Assembly (NCBI RefSeq): GCF_900141635.1
Contig: NZ_FSRH01000004.1
Span: 1-64,000, forward strand
Reading direction: 5' to 3'
From: Peptoclostridium litorale DSM 5388
GTDB lineage: Bacteria > Bacillota > Clostridia > Peptostreptococcales > Peptostreptococcaceae
Length of the DNA stretch: 64,000 bases
Shown: piece after piece, positions 1 to 8,353 of the stretch
Numbering within the stretch: position 1 is the first letter of the stretch
Layout: each line of letters opens with the position of its first letter
Notes under the pieces: model-generated
The model's database searches: none
The model's input: the letters and a program-made list of their open reading frames with translations, nothing else
What the model was told of the DNA's origin: nothing
Program-made: the position numbers and the translations under genes

Positions 1-945
<945 letters not shown>

Positions 946-980
946 TGATTATTTAAGCGTGTAAAAAATAAATGTGTAAT

Positions 981-1033
981 AAACAAAAGCCAGTCGGGTA
1001 TTTATAAAAATATCCGGCTGGCTTTTGTTTTGT
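981..1033 (+). terminator. Strong intrinsic terminator after gltA
   Basis: A hairpin of about 23 bp: AAACAAAAGCCAG at 981-993 pairs exactly with CTGGCTTTTGTTT at 1018-1030, and the stem continues inward through 994-1003 with 1008-1017 (two G-U pairs) to a four-base loop. The T-rich 3' arm supplies the tract. Confidence 0.88.
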
Positions 1034-1356
1034 AGCAATATTGGTTACAATAATAGGGATATATTTACTCCATAGCTGCATGTAGTTCGTACAAAAACAT
1101 ACAAAATAATACTAAAACATATTAAAGGTGAAAAAACAGGGGCAATTGTATGTCAAAAATTTAAATGATATATACTATAAAAGAGGTGAAAATAAAATTG
1201 AATTATGAACATATCTTTAGAACCAAGTGTTTGCAAGGCGTTCGAGGATCGGATTAAAAGTGGATAAATGTCAAAAATATATGGCATTATTGCGGCATTT
1301 ATATTAAAATATAATATGTTGCGTGATACATAAACATATTTTAAGGAGTGGTCATT
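1034..1356. other. Non-coding leader upstream of pckA
   Basis: This AT-rich stretch has no credible reading frame. A weak promoter candidate, TTGTAT with 17 bases before TATATA, lies at about 1147-1175. TGTCAAAAAT occurs twice (about 1151 and 1268). No terminator-antiterminator pair or known riboswitch was recognised. Confidence 0.4.
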
Positions 1357-3021
1357 TTGGCAACGAGTTCGAAATTCAATAGAAAAGACATAAATTCAAA
1401 AAATCCAATATTTTCACAGATAAGGACTACCATAGAGACTGCATTTTTGGGAAATAACATCATAGATTTAAATTCGCTCAAAGAGGCGTACAAGCTTGCA
1501 AAAAATTCACCAGGCACTGTAGTAACCGATATGCCCGTACACAATCCTGAGGATTTAGGGCTCGATCCAGATGCAAAGATACTTCTTTTCAATGACGGGG
1601 CTGTAAATGGAAGATGTGCAGCGGCAAGAAGGATAATAGGGGAGCATAATGTAAGCCAGGATGAATATGCCACAAAGCTGAGGGATGCAATATACAAGTC
1701 AAGATATAAAAAGCTCTACCATGCACAGGCCTACATAGGGCTTGACAAGGACTTTATGGTAAGGGCGCATCTTTTGGTTCCGGAAGGCCATGAAAACATA
1801 GCATACAACTGGCTTTTGAACTTCCAATATGTAACTGAAGAATATGTGGATATGTATGAGGCTTCAAAGATCATCGAAAATGAAGGTGACATATACGTAT
1901 TTTCAGACCCTGACTGGCAGCACGATGAGCATCCGATGGGACTTACGCTGTTTGACCCTACGCACAACTGCGCTGCGCTTCTCGGCATGAAATATTTCGG
2001 TGAACACAAAAAAGGAACTCTGACACTTGCTTGGGGCTGTGCAAACAGGAATGGGTTTGCCGCATGCCATGCAGGCCAAAAGAGATATAACCTTAAAGCT
2101 GGGAAAAAATTCGTAGCAGGAGTGTTCGGACTTTCGGGTTCAGGAAAATCAACAATAACGCATGCAAAGCACGATGGAAAATACGATGTAACGGTGCTTC
2201 ACGACGATGCATTTGTGATATCCACTGAAAATGGATCTTCAGTTGCACTTGAGCCATCATATTTTGACAAGACCCAGGACTATCCCCTTACATCTGATGA
2301 CAACAAGTATCTGATAACGGTTCAAAACTGCGGAGCGGCACGGGATGAAGACGGCAAGATAGTCATAGTCACAGAGGACATAAGAAATGGAAACGGAAGG
2401 GCCATAAAGTCAAAGCTGTGGGCGCCAAACAGGGTGGACAAGTTTGAAGAGCCTGTAAACGCCATATTTTGGCTTATGAAGGATCCTACACTTCCTCCGG
2501 TTCTTAAAATAAAAAGCTCAGTGCTTGCAGCGACAATGGGGGCTACGCTTGCTACAAAGAGAACCACTGCGGAAAGGCTGGCTCCGGGAGTAGATCCAAA
2601 TGCGATTGTAGTTGAACCATATGCAAATCCTTTCAGGACATATCCGCTGGAGAATGACTATGAAAAATTCAAGATGTTGTTTGAAAGCAGGAATGTTGAG
2701 TGCTATATACTGAACACGGGATTTTTCATGAACAGAAAGATTCCTAAGGAAGTAACCCTGGGCATACTTGAAGAGATAGTCGAAGAAAAAGCCAGCTTCA
2801 AAAACTGGGCGGAATTTTCAAACATAGACATACTTGAAATAGACGGGTTCATTCCAAACATGAAAGACAGCGACTATGTAAGCCAGCTTTCAAAAAGGAT
2901 TCATGACAGAATCAAATTTCTTAATGCAAAGTCTGTAGAGGGCGGAGGGTTCGACAGGCTGCCTGAAGAGGCCGTTGACTCGCTTATAGACATTATGAAC
3001 GAACTCAATAGCATGAGATAA
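1357..3021 (+). CDS. pckA: Phosphoenolpyruvate carboxykinase (ATP), divergent
   Basis: The 554-residue protein interconverts oxaloacetate plus ATP with phosphoenolpyruvate, CO2 and ADP in the cytoplasm. The kinase-1a P-loop reads GLSGSGKST, followed by HDDAFVI (metal-binding kinase-2 region) and later a TEDIRNGNGRAIKSK segment; the C-terminal RTYPLENDYEKF region is also family-like. Length is close to the usual 520-560. The start is taken as TTG at 1357 because AAGGAG at 1343-1348 sits 8 bases before it and overlaps the upstream in-frame GTG at 1348. In amino-acid-fermenting clostridia the enzyme can run either way. It stands alone, between the gltA terminator and the thiamine operon promoter. 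Confidence 0.9.
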   Translation: MATSSKFNRKDINSKNPIFSQIRTTIETAFLGNNIIDLNSLKEAYKLAKNSPGTVVTDMPVHNPEDLGLDPDAKILLFNDGAVNGRCAAARRIIGEHNVSQDEYATKLRDAIYKSRYKKLYHAQAYIGLDKDFMVRAHLLVPEGHENIAYNWLLNFQYVTEEYVDMYEASKIIENEGDIYVFSDPDWQHDEHPMGLTLFDPTHNCAALLGMKYFGEHKKGTLTLAWGCANRNGFAACHAGQKRYNLKAGKKFVAGVFGLSGSGKSTITHAKHDGKYDVTVLHDDAFVISTENGSSVALEPSYFDKTQDYPLTSDDNKYLITVQNCGAARDEDGKIVIVTEDIRNGNGRAIKSKLWAPNRVDKFEEPVNAIFWLMKDPTLPPVLKIKSSVLAATMGATLATKRTTAERLAPGVDPNAIVVEPYANPFRTYPLENDYEKFKMLFESRNVECYILNTGFFMNRKIPKEVTLGILEEIVEEKASFKNWAEFSNIDILEIDGFIPNMKDSDYVSQLSKRIHDRIKFLNAKSVEGGGFDRLPEEAVDSLIDIMNELNSMR

Positions 3022-3032
3022 AAAATAATATA

Positions 3033-3061
3033 TTTACAACACATTGAAACAGGGGTATAAT
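3033..3061 (+). promoter_or_regulatory. Sigma-70-type promoter for the thiamine operon
   Basis: TTTACA at 3033-3038 and TATAAT at 3056-3061 are separated by exactly 17 bases. The start point would fall near 3068, about 25 bases before the first TPP aptamer. Confidence 0.65.
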
Positions 3062-3093
3062 TATTTTTAAGAAGAGAATAATTTTGATTTTAG

Positions 3094-3183
3094 AGCTGGA
3101 GGAGCCTGTAAAGACAGGCTGAGAATGTGATGTTATCGCTTACTCCCACCACCTGATTTGGTTAATGCCAACGTAGGGAAGCT
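3094..3183 (+). ncRNA. TPP riboswitch 1 of 2 (THI element)
   Basis: It contains the THI-box signatures: GGAGCCTGTAAAGACAGGCT then GAGAA at the 5' side, and CCTGATTTGGTTAATGCCA followed by ACGTAGGGAAG at the 3' side. Its own terminator follows at 3211-3240. Binding thiamine pyrophosphate should stop transcription before thiS. Confidence 0.93.
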
Positions 3184-3210
3184 TGCTGTTTGTGTTGTCA
3201 TGACATAACC

Positions 3211-3240
3211 AGGGCTTGCCGTTTGGCAGGCCCGTTTTTA
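3211..3240 (+). terminator. Terminator of TPP riboswitch 1
   Basis: GGGCTTGCC at 3212-3220 pairs with GGCAGGCCC at 3225-3233 over 9 bp (one G-U) with a GTTT loop, then GTTTTTA. It gives the first riboswitch an independent transcriptional output. Confidence 0.85.
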
Positions 3241-3270
3241 ATTTACAAAACTAAATAGAAATTGCAAAAA

Positions 3271-3357
3271 AACTGGAGGAGTCTGTAATTACAGTCTGAG
3301 AGTGCGGTGTTACCGCTTACTCCTATCACCTGATTTGGTTAATGCCAACGTAGGGAA
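3271..3357 (+). ncRNA. TPP riboswitch 2 of 2 (THI element)
   Basis: This is a second complete THI element, with GGAGTCTGTAATTACAGTCT, GAGAGTGCGGTGTTACCGCT, and the same CCTGATTTGGTTAATGCCA core and ACGTAGGGAA end. The variable stems differ in sequence from copy 1 while keeping base pairing, so both copies look functional and the duplication looks old. It precedes thiS. Confidence 0.93.
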
Positions 3358-3377
3358 TGTTTTTATGAACGTTGTTT

Positions 3378-3404
3378 AAACAGGCCCTGGAGTCTGTTTT
3401 TTTA
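3378..3404 (+). terminator. Terminator of TPP riboswitch 2
   Basis: AAACAGGC at 3378-3385 pairs with GTCTGTTT at 3392-3399 (one G-U) around CCTGGA, followed by a run of T. It ends just before the thiS ribosome site. Confidence 0.8.
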
Positions 3405-3432
3405 TTGGAAAAAAATGAGAGGAGATGAAAAG

Positions 3433-3627
3433 GTGATTGTAAACGGCAAAAACATGGAATTCGATGGAGATATAAGTGTGAAGGACTTGCTGTCACATAT
3501 GAACGTGGACGAAGACGTTGTAGTTGTAGAAGTGGATTTTGAAATACTGCCAAAGGACAGTTATGAAACTCATATCCTTGACGAGTCTTCAAGGGTTGAA
3601 ATAGTTGCATTTGTGGGAGGGGGCTAA
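3433..3627 (+). CDS. thiS: Sulfur carrier protein ThiS
   Basis: A 64-residue ubiquitin-like protein ending in VGGG; the C-terminal glycine is adenylated by ThiF and then carried as a thiocarboxylate to give sulfur to the thiazole. The start is GTG at 3433: AGAGGAGAT at 3418-3426 gives a correct ribosome-site spacing and would be inside the gene if the upstream ATG at 3415 were used. The chosen start also matches the normal length of about 65. The stop abuts the thiF start. Confidence 0.92.
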   Translation: MIVNGKNMEFDGDISVKDLLSHMNVDEDVVVVEVDFEILPKDSYETHILDESSRVEIVAFVGGG

Positions 3628-4212
3628 ATGGAAAAGAAAATCAGGGAAAAACTTTCAGGATGCACAGTAGGCATAGGAGGCCTTGGGGGGCTAGGCTCGA
3701 GCATTGCCGTGCTGCTTGCAAGAAGCGGCATTGGAAGGCTAATACTTGCAGATTTTGACGTTGTGGACGAGAGCAATATATACAGGCAGCAGTACATTAA
3801 AACTCAGATAGGTATGAAAAAGACAGATGCAATAAGGCAGATAATCGAATGGATAGACGACAGGGTTCAAGTAGACACATTTGATGAAAAACTAAGCGGC
3901 ACTCGCGCCTGCGAGATATTCGAGGATGCGGACATAGTCATAGAGGCTTTTGACAACCCAAAGAGCAAGGCCGACATGGTTGGGGCGGTTCTAAAAAACA
4001 CAGGCAAAAAGATTGTCTGCGCATCTGGAATTGCAGGACACGGCCCGGGAGACGAGATAGTTTCCAAAAAGGTGCTTTCAAATCTTTATGTCGTAGGAGA
4101 TGGGGGCAGAGGCATAGTAGAAGGCGAAAAGCTCATGGCTACAAGAGTTGCAATAGCTGCAAGCAAGCAGGCTCATCTAGCGGTGAGGATTATGATTGGC
4201 GAAGAGGAATAA
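3628..4212 (+). CDS. thiF: ThiS adenylyltransferase ThiF
   Basis: The 194-residue E1-like enzyme activates the ThiS C-terminus with ATP. The nucleotide-binding motif reads GIGGLGGLGSSIAVLLARSGIG, followed by LADFDVVDESNIYRQQY, which holds the Arg-Gln pair of the E1 active site, and AFDNPKSK further on. It is the short ThiF form common in clostridia, which lacks the zinc-binding C-terminal Cys pairs of the E. coli protein. The ATG at 3628 follows the thiS stop directly, so translation is probably coupled. A 130-base inverted repeat separates it from thiG. Confidence 0.92.
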   Translation: MEKKIREKLSGCTVGIGGLGGLGSSIAVLLARSGIGRLILADFDVVDESNIYRQQYIKTQIGMKKTDAIRQIIEWIDDRVQVDTFDEKLSGTRACEIFEDADIVIEAFDNPKSKADMVGAVLKNTGKKIVCASGIAGHGPGDEIVSKKVLSNLYVVGDGGRGIVEGEKLMATRVAIAASKQAHLAVRIMIGEEE

Positions 4213-4269
4213 TGTTGTATAACAATGTATTATAGGCAAGCGGTGATATAAACGTCCGTACGTCTTTTG

Positions 4270-4399
4270 CTTTGGAGCTGCTTGACATCTCATTCTGCCT
4301 GACAGCCGGGAACCGTTTGAAACTCGCTACGCTCAAACAGTCAAAGGTTCCAGTCGGCTCGCGGGCAGAATTTCAATGAGCAGCTCTTCAAAGCTCCAG
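4270..4399. repeat. Long imperfect inverted repeat (REP/MITE-like) inside the thi operon
   Basis: A left arm of about 60 bases (from CTTTGGAGCTGCT, through CATTCTGCC, AGCCGGGAACC and GTTTGAAACT) is matched in reverse by the right arm (CTCAAACAG, GGTTCCAGTCGGCT, GGGCAGAATTTCAATGAGCAG, CTTCAAAGCTCC). The tip is around CGCTACG. It would fold into a long interrupted hairpin of some 130 bases. It has no T tract and no coding capacity. It looks like an intergenic repeat element rather than a terminator, and it lies between two genes of one pathway. Confidence 0.75.
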
Positions 4400-4480
4400 A
4401 AAGCCGGACTGATTCATACCACACACATGCCTTGCTGAAGTTTTGCAGTATAAAAAAATAGAGACTATAGGAGGATTAAC

Positions 4481-5251
4481 ATGGACAAGTTGAAAATAGG
4501 CGGAGTTGAGCTTGAAAACAGGCTTTTTATAGGAACGGGAAAATTTCCAAACAAGAACATGCTGAGCAGCGTGATAGAAAGCTGCAAAAGCAAGGTAGTG
4601 ACAATAGCACTTAGAAGGGTCGACACAAGCAGGCAGGAAAACAACATACTAGAATATATTCCAAAGGATATGATACTCCTTCCAAACACGTCGGGGGCGA
4701 GAACTGCGGATGAGGCCGTTAGGATAGCGCGCCTTGCGAAGGCCATGGGCTGTGGAAACTGGATAAAGATAGAGGTCATATCAGACAACAAATACCTTCT
4801 TCCAGATAATGAAGAGACTATAAAGGCGACCAGAATACTTGCGCAGGAAGGTTTTGTTGTGCTTCCATACATGAATCCGGACCTCATGAGTGCCAAAAAG
4901 CTTGTGGAGGCGGGAGCCGCAGCTGTAATGCCTCTTGGAGCGCCTATAGGAACAAATAGAGGTATAAAGATGGAAGAGATGATAAGGATAATAATAGATG
5001 AAATAAACGAGGTGCCGGTAATAGTGGATGCCGGTATAGGGGCGCCTTCGCATGCGGCGCAGGCAATGGAAATGGGTGCGGACGCAGTGCTTGTCAACAC
5101 GGCGATAGCGACGGCTAACGACCCGGCTGAAATGGCAAAGGCATTTTCAATGGCGGTTGAATCGGGAAGGATTGCCTACAGGGCCGGACTTGGAAGATCT
5201 TTGGCAAAGGCCGAGGCATCTTCTCCGCTTACAGGGTTCTTACACGAATAA
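4481..5251 (+). CDS. thiG: Thiazole synthase ThiG
   Basis: A 256-residue TIM-barrel enzyme that condenses 1-deoxy-D-xylulose 5-phosphate, dehydroglycine and ThiS thiocarboxylate sulfur into the thiazole phosphate. Typical segments are FIGTGKF near the N-terminus, ALRRVD, KIEVISD (with the Lys that forms the imine), [47 protein letters not shown] and a C-terminal AYRAGLG. Length is normal. AGGAGG at about 4470 precedes the ATG. It is the first gene after the inverted repeat and is followed closely by thiH. Confidence 0.95.
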   Translation: MDKLKIGGVELENRLFIGTGKFPNKNMLSSVIESCKSKVVTIALRRVDTSRQENNILEYIPKDMILLPNTSGARTADEAVRIARLAKAMGCGNWIKIEVISDNKYLLPDNEETIKATRILAQEGFVVLPYMNPDLMSAKKLVEAGAAAVMPLGAPIGTNRGIKMEEMIRIIIDEINEVPVIVDAGIGAPSHAAQAMEMGADAVLVNTAIATANDPAEMAKAFSMAVESGRIAYRAGLGRSLAKAEASSPLTGFLHE

Positions 5252-5268
5252 GAGAAGGAGGGGTAGTA

Positions 5269-6375
5269 ATGGGATTTTATGAAATTGTGTCAAAGTACAA
5301 GGAGTTTGAATACGAAAGGTTTTTTGAAGAAATAAAGCCTTCAGACATAGAGAGAATACTCCAAAAGGAGAGCATAGACGAACTGGAATTTCTTGCATTG
5401 ATTTCACCTGTAGCAAAAAAATATATTGAGCATATGGCACAAAAGGCGAGGAGCATTTCGCTCAGGCATTTTGGAAAGGCAGTGCTTCTTTATGCTCCGA
5501 TATATATATCCAACTACTGTGTGAACAGGTGCGCATACTGCGGATTCAACTGCAGCAACGACATAGGGCGAAAAAAGCTTTCAATGGAAGAAATTGAAAA
5601 AGAGGCCATAGAGCTTTCGAAAACAGGGATAAGGCATGTGCTTCTCCTGACGGGGGAATCTCCAAAGGATTCTCCAGTGGAATATGTAATAGAAGCTGCA
5701 AAGGTGATGGAAAGGCATTTTGACTCTGTGGCAATAGAGGTAAACCCTTTTACGGTTGAAGAATACAGAGCTGCAGAAAGGGCCGGAGTCGATGGAATGA
5801 CCGTATACCAGGAGACTTATGACGAAGTAGTATATGACAGGGTACACCTGAGCGGGCCTAAAAAGGACTACAGATTCAGGCTGGACACTCCTGAAAGGGC
5901 ATGCATGGCAAACATGAGGACAGTCAACATAGGAGCTCTTTTGGGGCTTTCGGACTGGAGAAGGGATGCCTTCATGGTAGGGCTTCATGCAAAATACCTA
6001 CAGGAAAAATATCCCCATGTGGAGGTTGGTATATCGTTTCCAAGGATAAGACCCCATGCCGGAGCCTTTGAAGACGTCGCCGGGGTACATGACATAGAAC
6101 TTGTACAGATAATGCTTGCGGCAAGGCTGTTTATGCCGCATGTTTCACAAAACATTTCAACAAGGGAAAGCAGGGAGTTTAGGGACAACCTCATACCGCT
6201 TGGCATAAACAAGTTTTCAGCGGGAAGCTGTACCGAGGTTGGAGGTTATTCTTCAAGTGATTCCGAGGTTGAAGCGCAGTTTCAAATATCGGATGAGAGA
6301 AGTGTAAAAGAAGTTGAAAATGCAATACTAGGCAGGGGGTACCAGCCACTGTACAAGAACTGGCAGAGGATATGA
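5269..6375 (+). CDS. thiH: 2-iminoacetate synthase ThiH (radical SAM)
   Basis: The 368-residue enzyme cleaves tyrosine with a 5'-deoxyadenosyl radical to give dehydroglycine for ThiG. This is the oxygen-sensitive alternative to glycine oxidase and points to an anaerobe. The radical-SAM cluster motif is CVNRCAYCGF (CxxxCxxC), followed by LTGESP and the C-terminal SAGS-TEVGGY region of the ThiH/BioB-like group. AGAAGGAGGGG precedes the ATG. Its TGA overlaps the upstream candidate start of thiE. Confidence 0.95.
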   Translation: MGFYEIVSKYKEFEYERFFEEIKPSDIERILQKESIDELEFLALISPVAKKYIEHMAQKARSISLRHFGKAVLLYAPIYISNYCVNRCAYCGFNCSNDIGRKKLSMEEIEKEAIELSKTGIRHVLLLTGESPKDSPVEYVIEAAKVMERHFDSVAIEVNPFTVEEYRAAERAGVDGMTVYQETYDEVVYDRVHLSGPKKDYRFRLDTPERACMANMRTVNIGALLGLSDWRRDAFMVGLHAKYLQEKYPHVEVGISFPRIRPHAGAFEDVAGVHDIELVQIMLAARLFMPHVSQNISTRESREFRDNLIPLGINKFSAGSCTEVGGYSSSDSEVEAQFQISDERSVKEVENAILGRGYQPLYKNWQRI

Positions 6376-6389
6376 TTGGAGATACGGGC

Positions 6390-7025
6390 ATGATAATTGT
6401 GGTGTCAAGCAGCTCCATTTGCAAGGTGGATATTTCAAAGTGTCTTTTGGAGTCGGCAAAAGGCGGAGCTGATTATATCATGATAAGGGAAAAAAGACTA
6501 AGCAAAGAAGCACTCTTGGAGCTTTCACTTGAGGTTTCAAAGGCAATTGGGGAGCATGGAACAAAGCTCATAGTAAACTCCGATGTATATGCCGCAAAGC
6601 AGGTAGGGGCGCATGCTGTCCACCTTTCATTCGGAGATTTCATGAGTCTTGATAGAGACCGAATGATGAACATTAAAAAATTCATGAAAATAGGGGTGTC
6701 AATTCACTCAGCAGAGGAGGCCTCGAGAGCCGAGCATTTTGGGGCCGACTACATACTTGCCGGACACATATTCCATACAAACTGCAAAGCGGGCATTGAG
6801 CCGAGAGGGATTGAATTCATAAAGGATATAAAAGACATTGTAAACATACCCCTGTTTGCAATAGGCGGAATAAACAGCAGCAATATAACGAGTGCTATTG
6901 ATGCAGGGGCTGACGGTGCCGCTGTAATGAGTATTGTGATGGAGTCAAATAGTCCGCGGGGCGAAGTGGAAAAGCTCAAAACTGCCTGCAGAGCATCGGG
7001 AAAAATAGACACAGCCAATGTGTAA
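6390..7025 (+). CDS. thiE: Thiamine-phosphate synthase ThiE
   Basis: A 211-residue TIM-barrel protein that joins the pyrimidine pyrophosphate and thiazole phosphate. Motifs seen are DYIMIREKRL, LIVNSDVYAAKQVGAHAVHL, IGVSIHS, DYILAGHIF and PLFAIGGI near the phosphate site. The start is uncertain: ATG at 6372 overlaps the thiH stop with a very close GAGG, while ATG at 6390 has TTGGAG 8 bases upstream and removes six non-conserved residues, so I prefer 6390. ThiC and ThiD are not in this window. No terminator is evident after the gene. Confidence 0.9.
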   Translation: MIIVVSSSSICKVDISKCLLESAKGGADYIMIREKRLSKEALLELSLEVSKAIGEHGTKLIVNSDVYAAKQVGAHAVHLSFGDFMSLDRDRMMNIKKFMKIGVSIHSAEEASRAEHFGADYILAGHIFHTNCKAGIEPRGIEFIKDIKDIVNIPLFAIGGINSSNITSAIDAGADGAAVMSIVMESNSPRGEVEKLKTACRASGKIDTANV

Positions 7026-7097
7026 AAACTTTCTTTTGGAGTATATATAGTATATGCAAATATATATGTACGGACATAATTGGCTGGGGGAATCCAT

Positions 7098-8162
7098 ATG
7101 TTTTACGAGGAAAAGACATTCGAATATCTTATATATACAATACTTACCCTAATAATAGTATTTCTTCTGGGAAGGCTTGACTTTGTCCTTATTCCGCTTA
7201 AGGATGCGGCATCTCTCATACTTGTCCCAATACTCGTGGGAGGGCTTTTTTACTATATGCTCAGACCCGTTGTGCATATGGTCGAAAAAAGGCGAATAGG
7301 AAGAAAGCATGCCGTTACGATAGTGCTTTTAGGCATGATGATAATACTTACGGGCATAGCCATATACGGGGGGAACTCAATAAGAAAAGAGTTTGCAGAC
7401 TTTTACGATTATTTCAATGAGCAGATCAGCGGCGCAAGGCAAAGCACAAGGGGCATATTCGGGGAAGGAGACATACCGGTTTTATTGATTGAAAACATAA
7501 CCGGATACATTGTGTCCATACTTGAAGTGATGTTTTCGAAATTCGGAAAGAACATACTAGGCCTTTTCCCGACAATCGCTGGAATAGGAACGCAGCTAAT
7601 ACTGATACCGTTTGCACTGTTTTACTTTTTAAAGGACGGACACAGGTTTTTGCCCATAATGCTGAATGTTTTTCCTGAAAGGCACAGGGACGATGCGAAA
7701 AAAATACTGATAGACATAGACCGGGTTATAGCTGGATATACCACAGGCCAGCTCATGGTAGCGTTTGTAATAGGGGTTCTCATGTATATAGGGTACATTA
7801 TCATAGATCTTCCGAATGCGCTCGTACTTTCGATATTTGCAATGATAACCTCCATAATACCTTTTTTAGGCGCATTTTTAGGGGTACTGCCTGCACTTCT
7901 TGTCGGGATAACAATAGACATGTTTTATATAGTCAAAATAGGAATACTTTCTTTAGTGGTACAGCAGATAGAAAGCAAGTTCATATCACCCAATATAATA
8001 GGGACAAAGCTTGAGGTGCATCCTCTGACAATAATATTCATTATAATAATAGCAATATCACTTTTTGGAATCATAGGGGCTTTCATAGCGGTGCCGGCAT
8101 ATGCGGTAATAAAGATGCTTGCAAAATACTATATAAGAATTAAAAAGACTTCTAAGGAATAG
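7098..8162 (+). CDS. AI-2E family (PerM/YtvI-type) permease
   Basis: A 354-residue integral membrane protein with about seven or eight hydrophobic segments: residues about 12-32 and 36-58, 70-90, a hydrophilic loop at about 100-135, then a dense C-terminal block. The C-terminal IESKFISPNIIGTKLEVHPL segment and the final PAYAVIKML helix are characteristic of the family. Members have been linked to AI-2 export, Na/H antiport and sporulation, so no substrate is assigned. The start at ATG 7098 has GCTGGGGG upstream; the in-frame TTG at 7080 lies before that ribosome site. luxS is 7 kb away and not in the same unit. Confidence 0.85.
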   Translation: MFYEEKTFEYLIYTILTLIIVFLLGRLDFVLIPLKDAASLILVPILVGGLFYYMLRPVVHMVEKRRIGRKHAVTIVLLGMMIILTGIAIYGGNSIRKEFADFYDYFNEQISGARQSTRGIFGEGDIPVLLIENITGYIVSILEVMFSKFGKNILGLFPTIAGIGTQLILIPFALFYFLKDGHRFLPIMLNVFPERHRDDAKKILIDIDRVIAGYTTGQLMVAFVIGVLMYIGYIIIDLPNALVLSIFAMITSIIPFLGAFLGVLPALLVGITIDMFYIVKIGILSLVVQQIESKFISPNIIGTKLEVHPLTIIFIIIIAISLFGIIGAFIAVPAYAVIKMLAKYYIRIKKTSKE

Positions 8163-8200
8163 GCGAATCGGCAAAAAAGCTGGTTTGCCTTTTTATGTTT
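8160..8200 (+). terminator. Intrinsic terminator after the permease
   Basis: AGGCGAATCGGC and GCTGGTTTGCCT form a 12-bp stem (with G-U pairs) around AAAAAA, followed by TTTTATG. It overlaps the stop codon region. Confidence 0.75.
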
Positions 8201-8353
8201 GCGGGTATTTTTAATATGGTTTTAAAAGTACAGTTATGCCCATAAAAGGCATCTCATCCAGTGGAAATCGCAATATATAAATGTTTTATTAAATATAGAC
8301 AGGAGTTAATGTTATAATATCATGAGAAATAGTATTGATTGGAGTGGTTGTAT

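Noticed and set aside
4465-5100. A 211-codon minus-strand frame opposite thiG
   Set aside because: It is the antisense shadow of a clearly conserved gene; its Ser/Ile-rich product has no family features.
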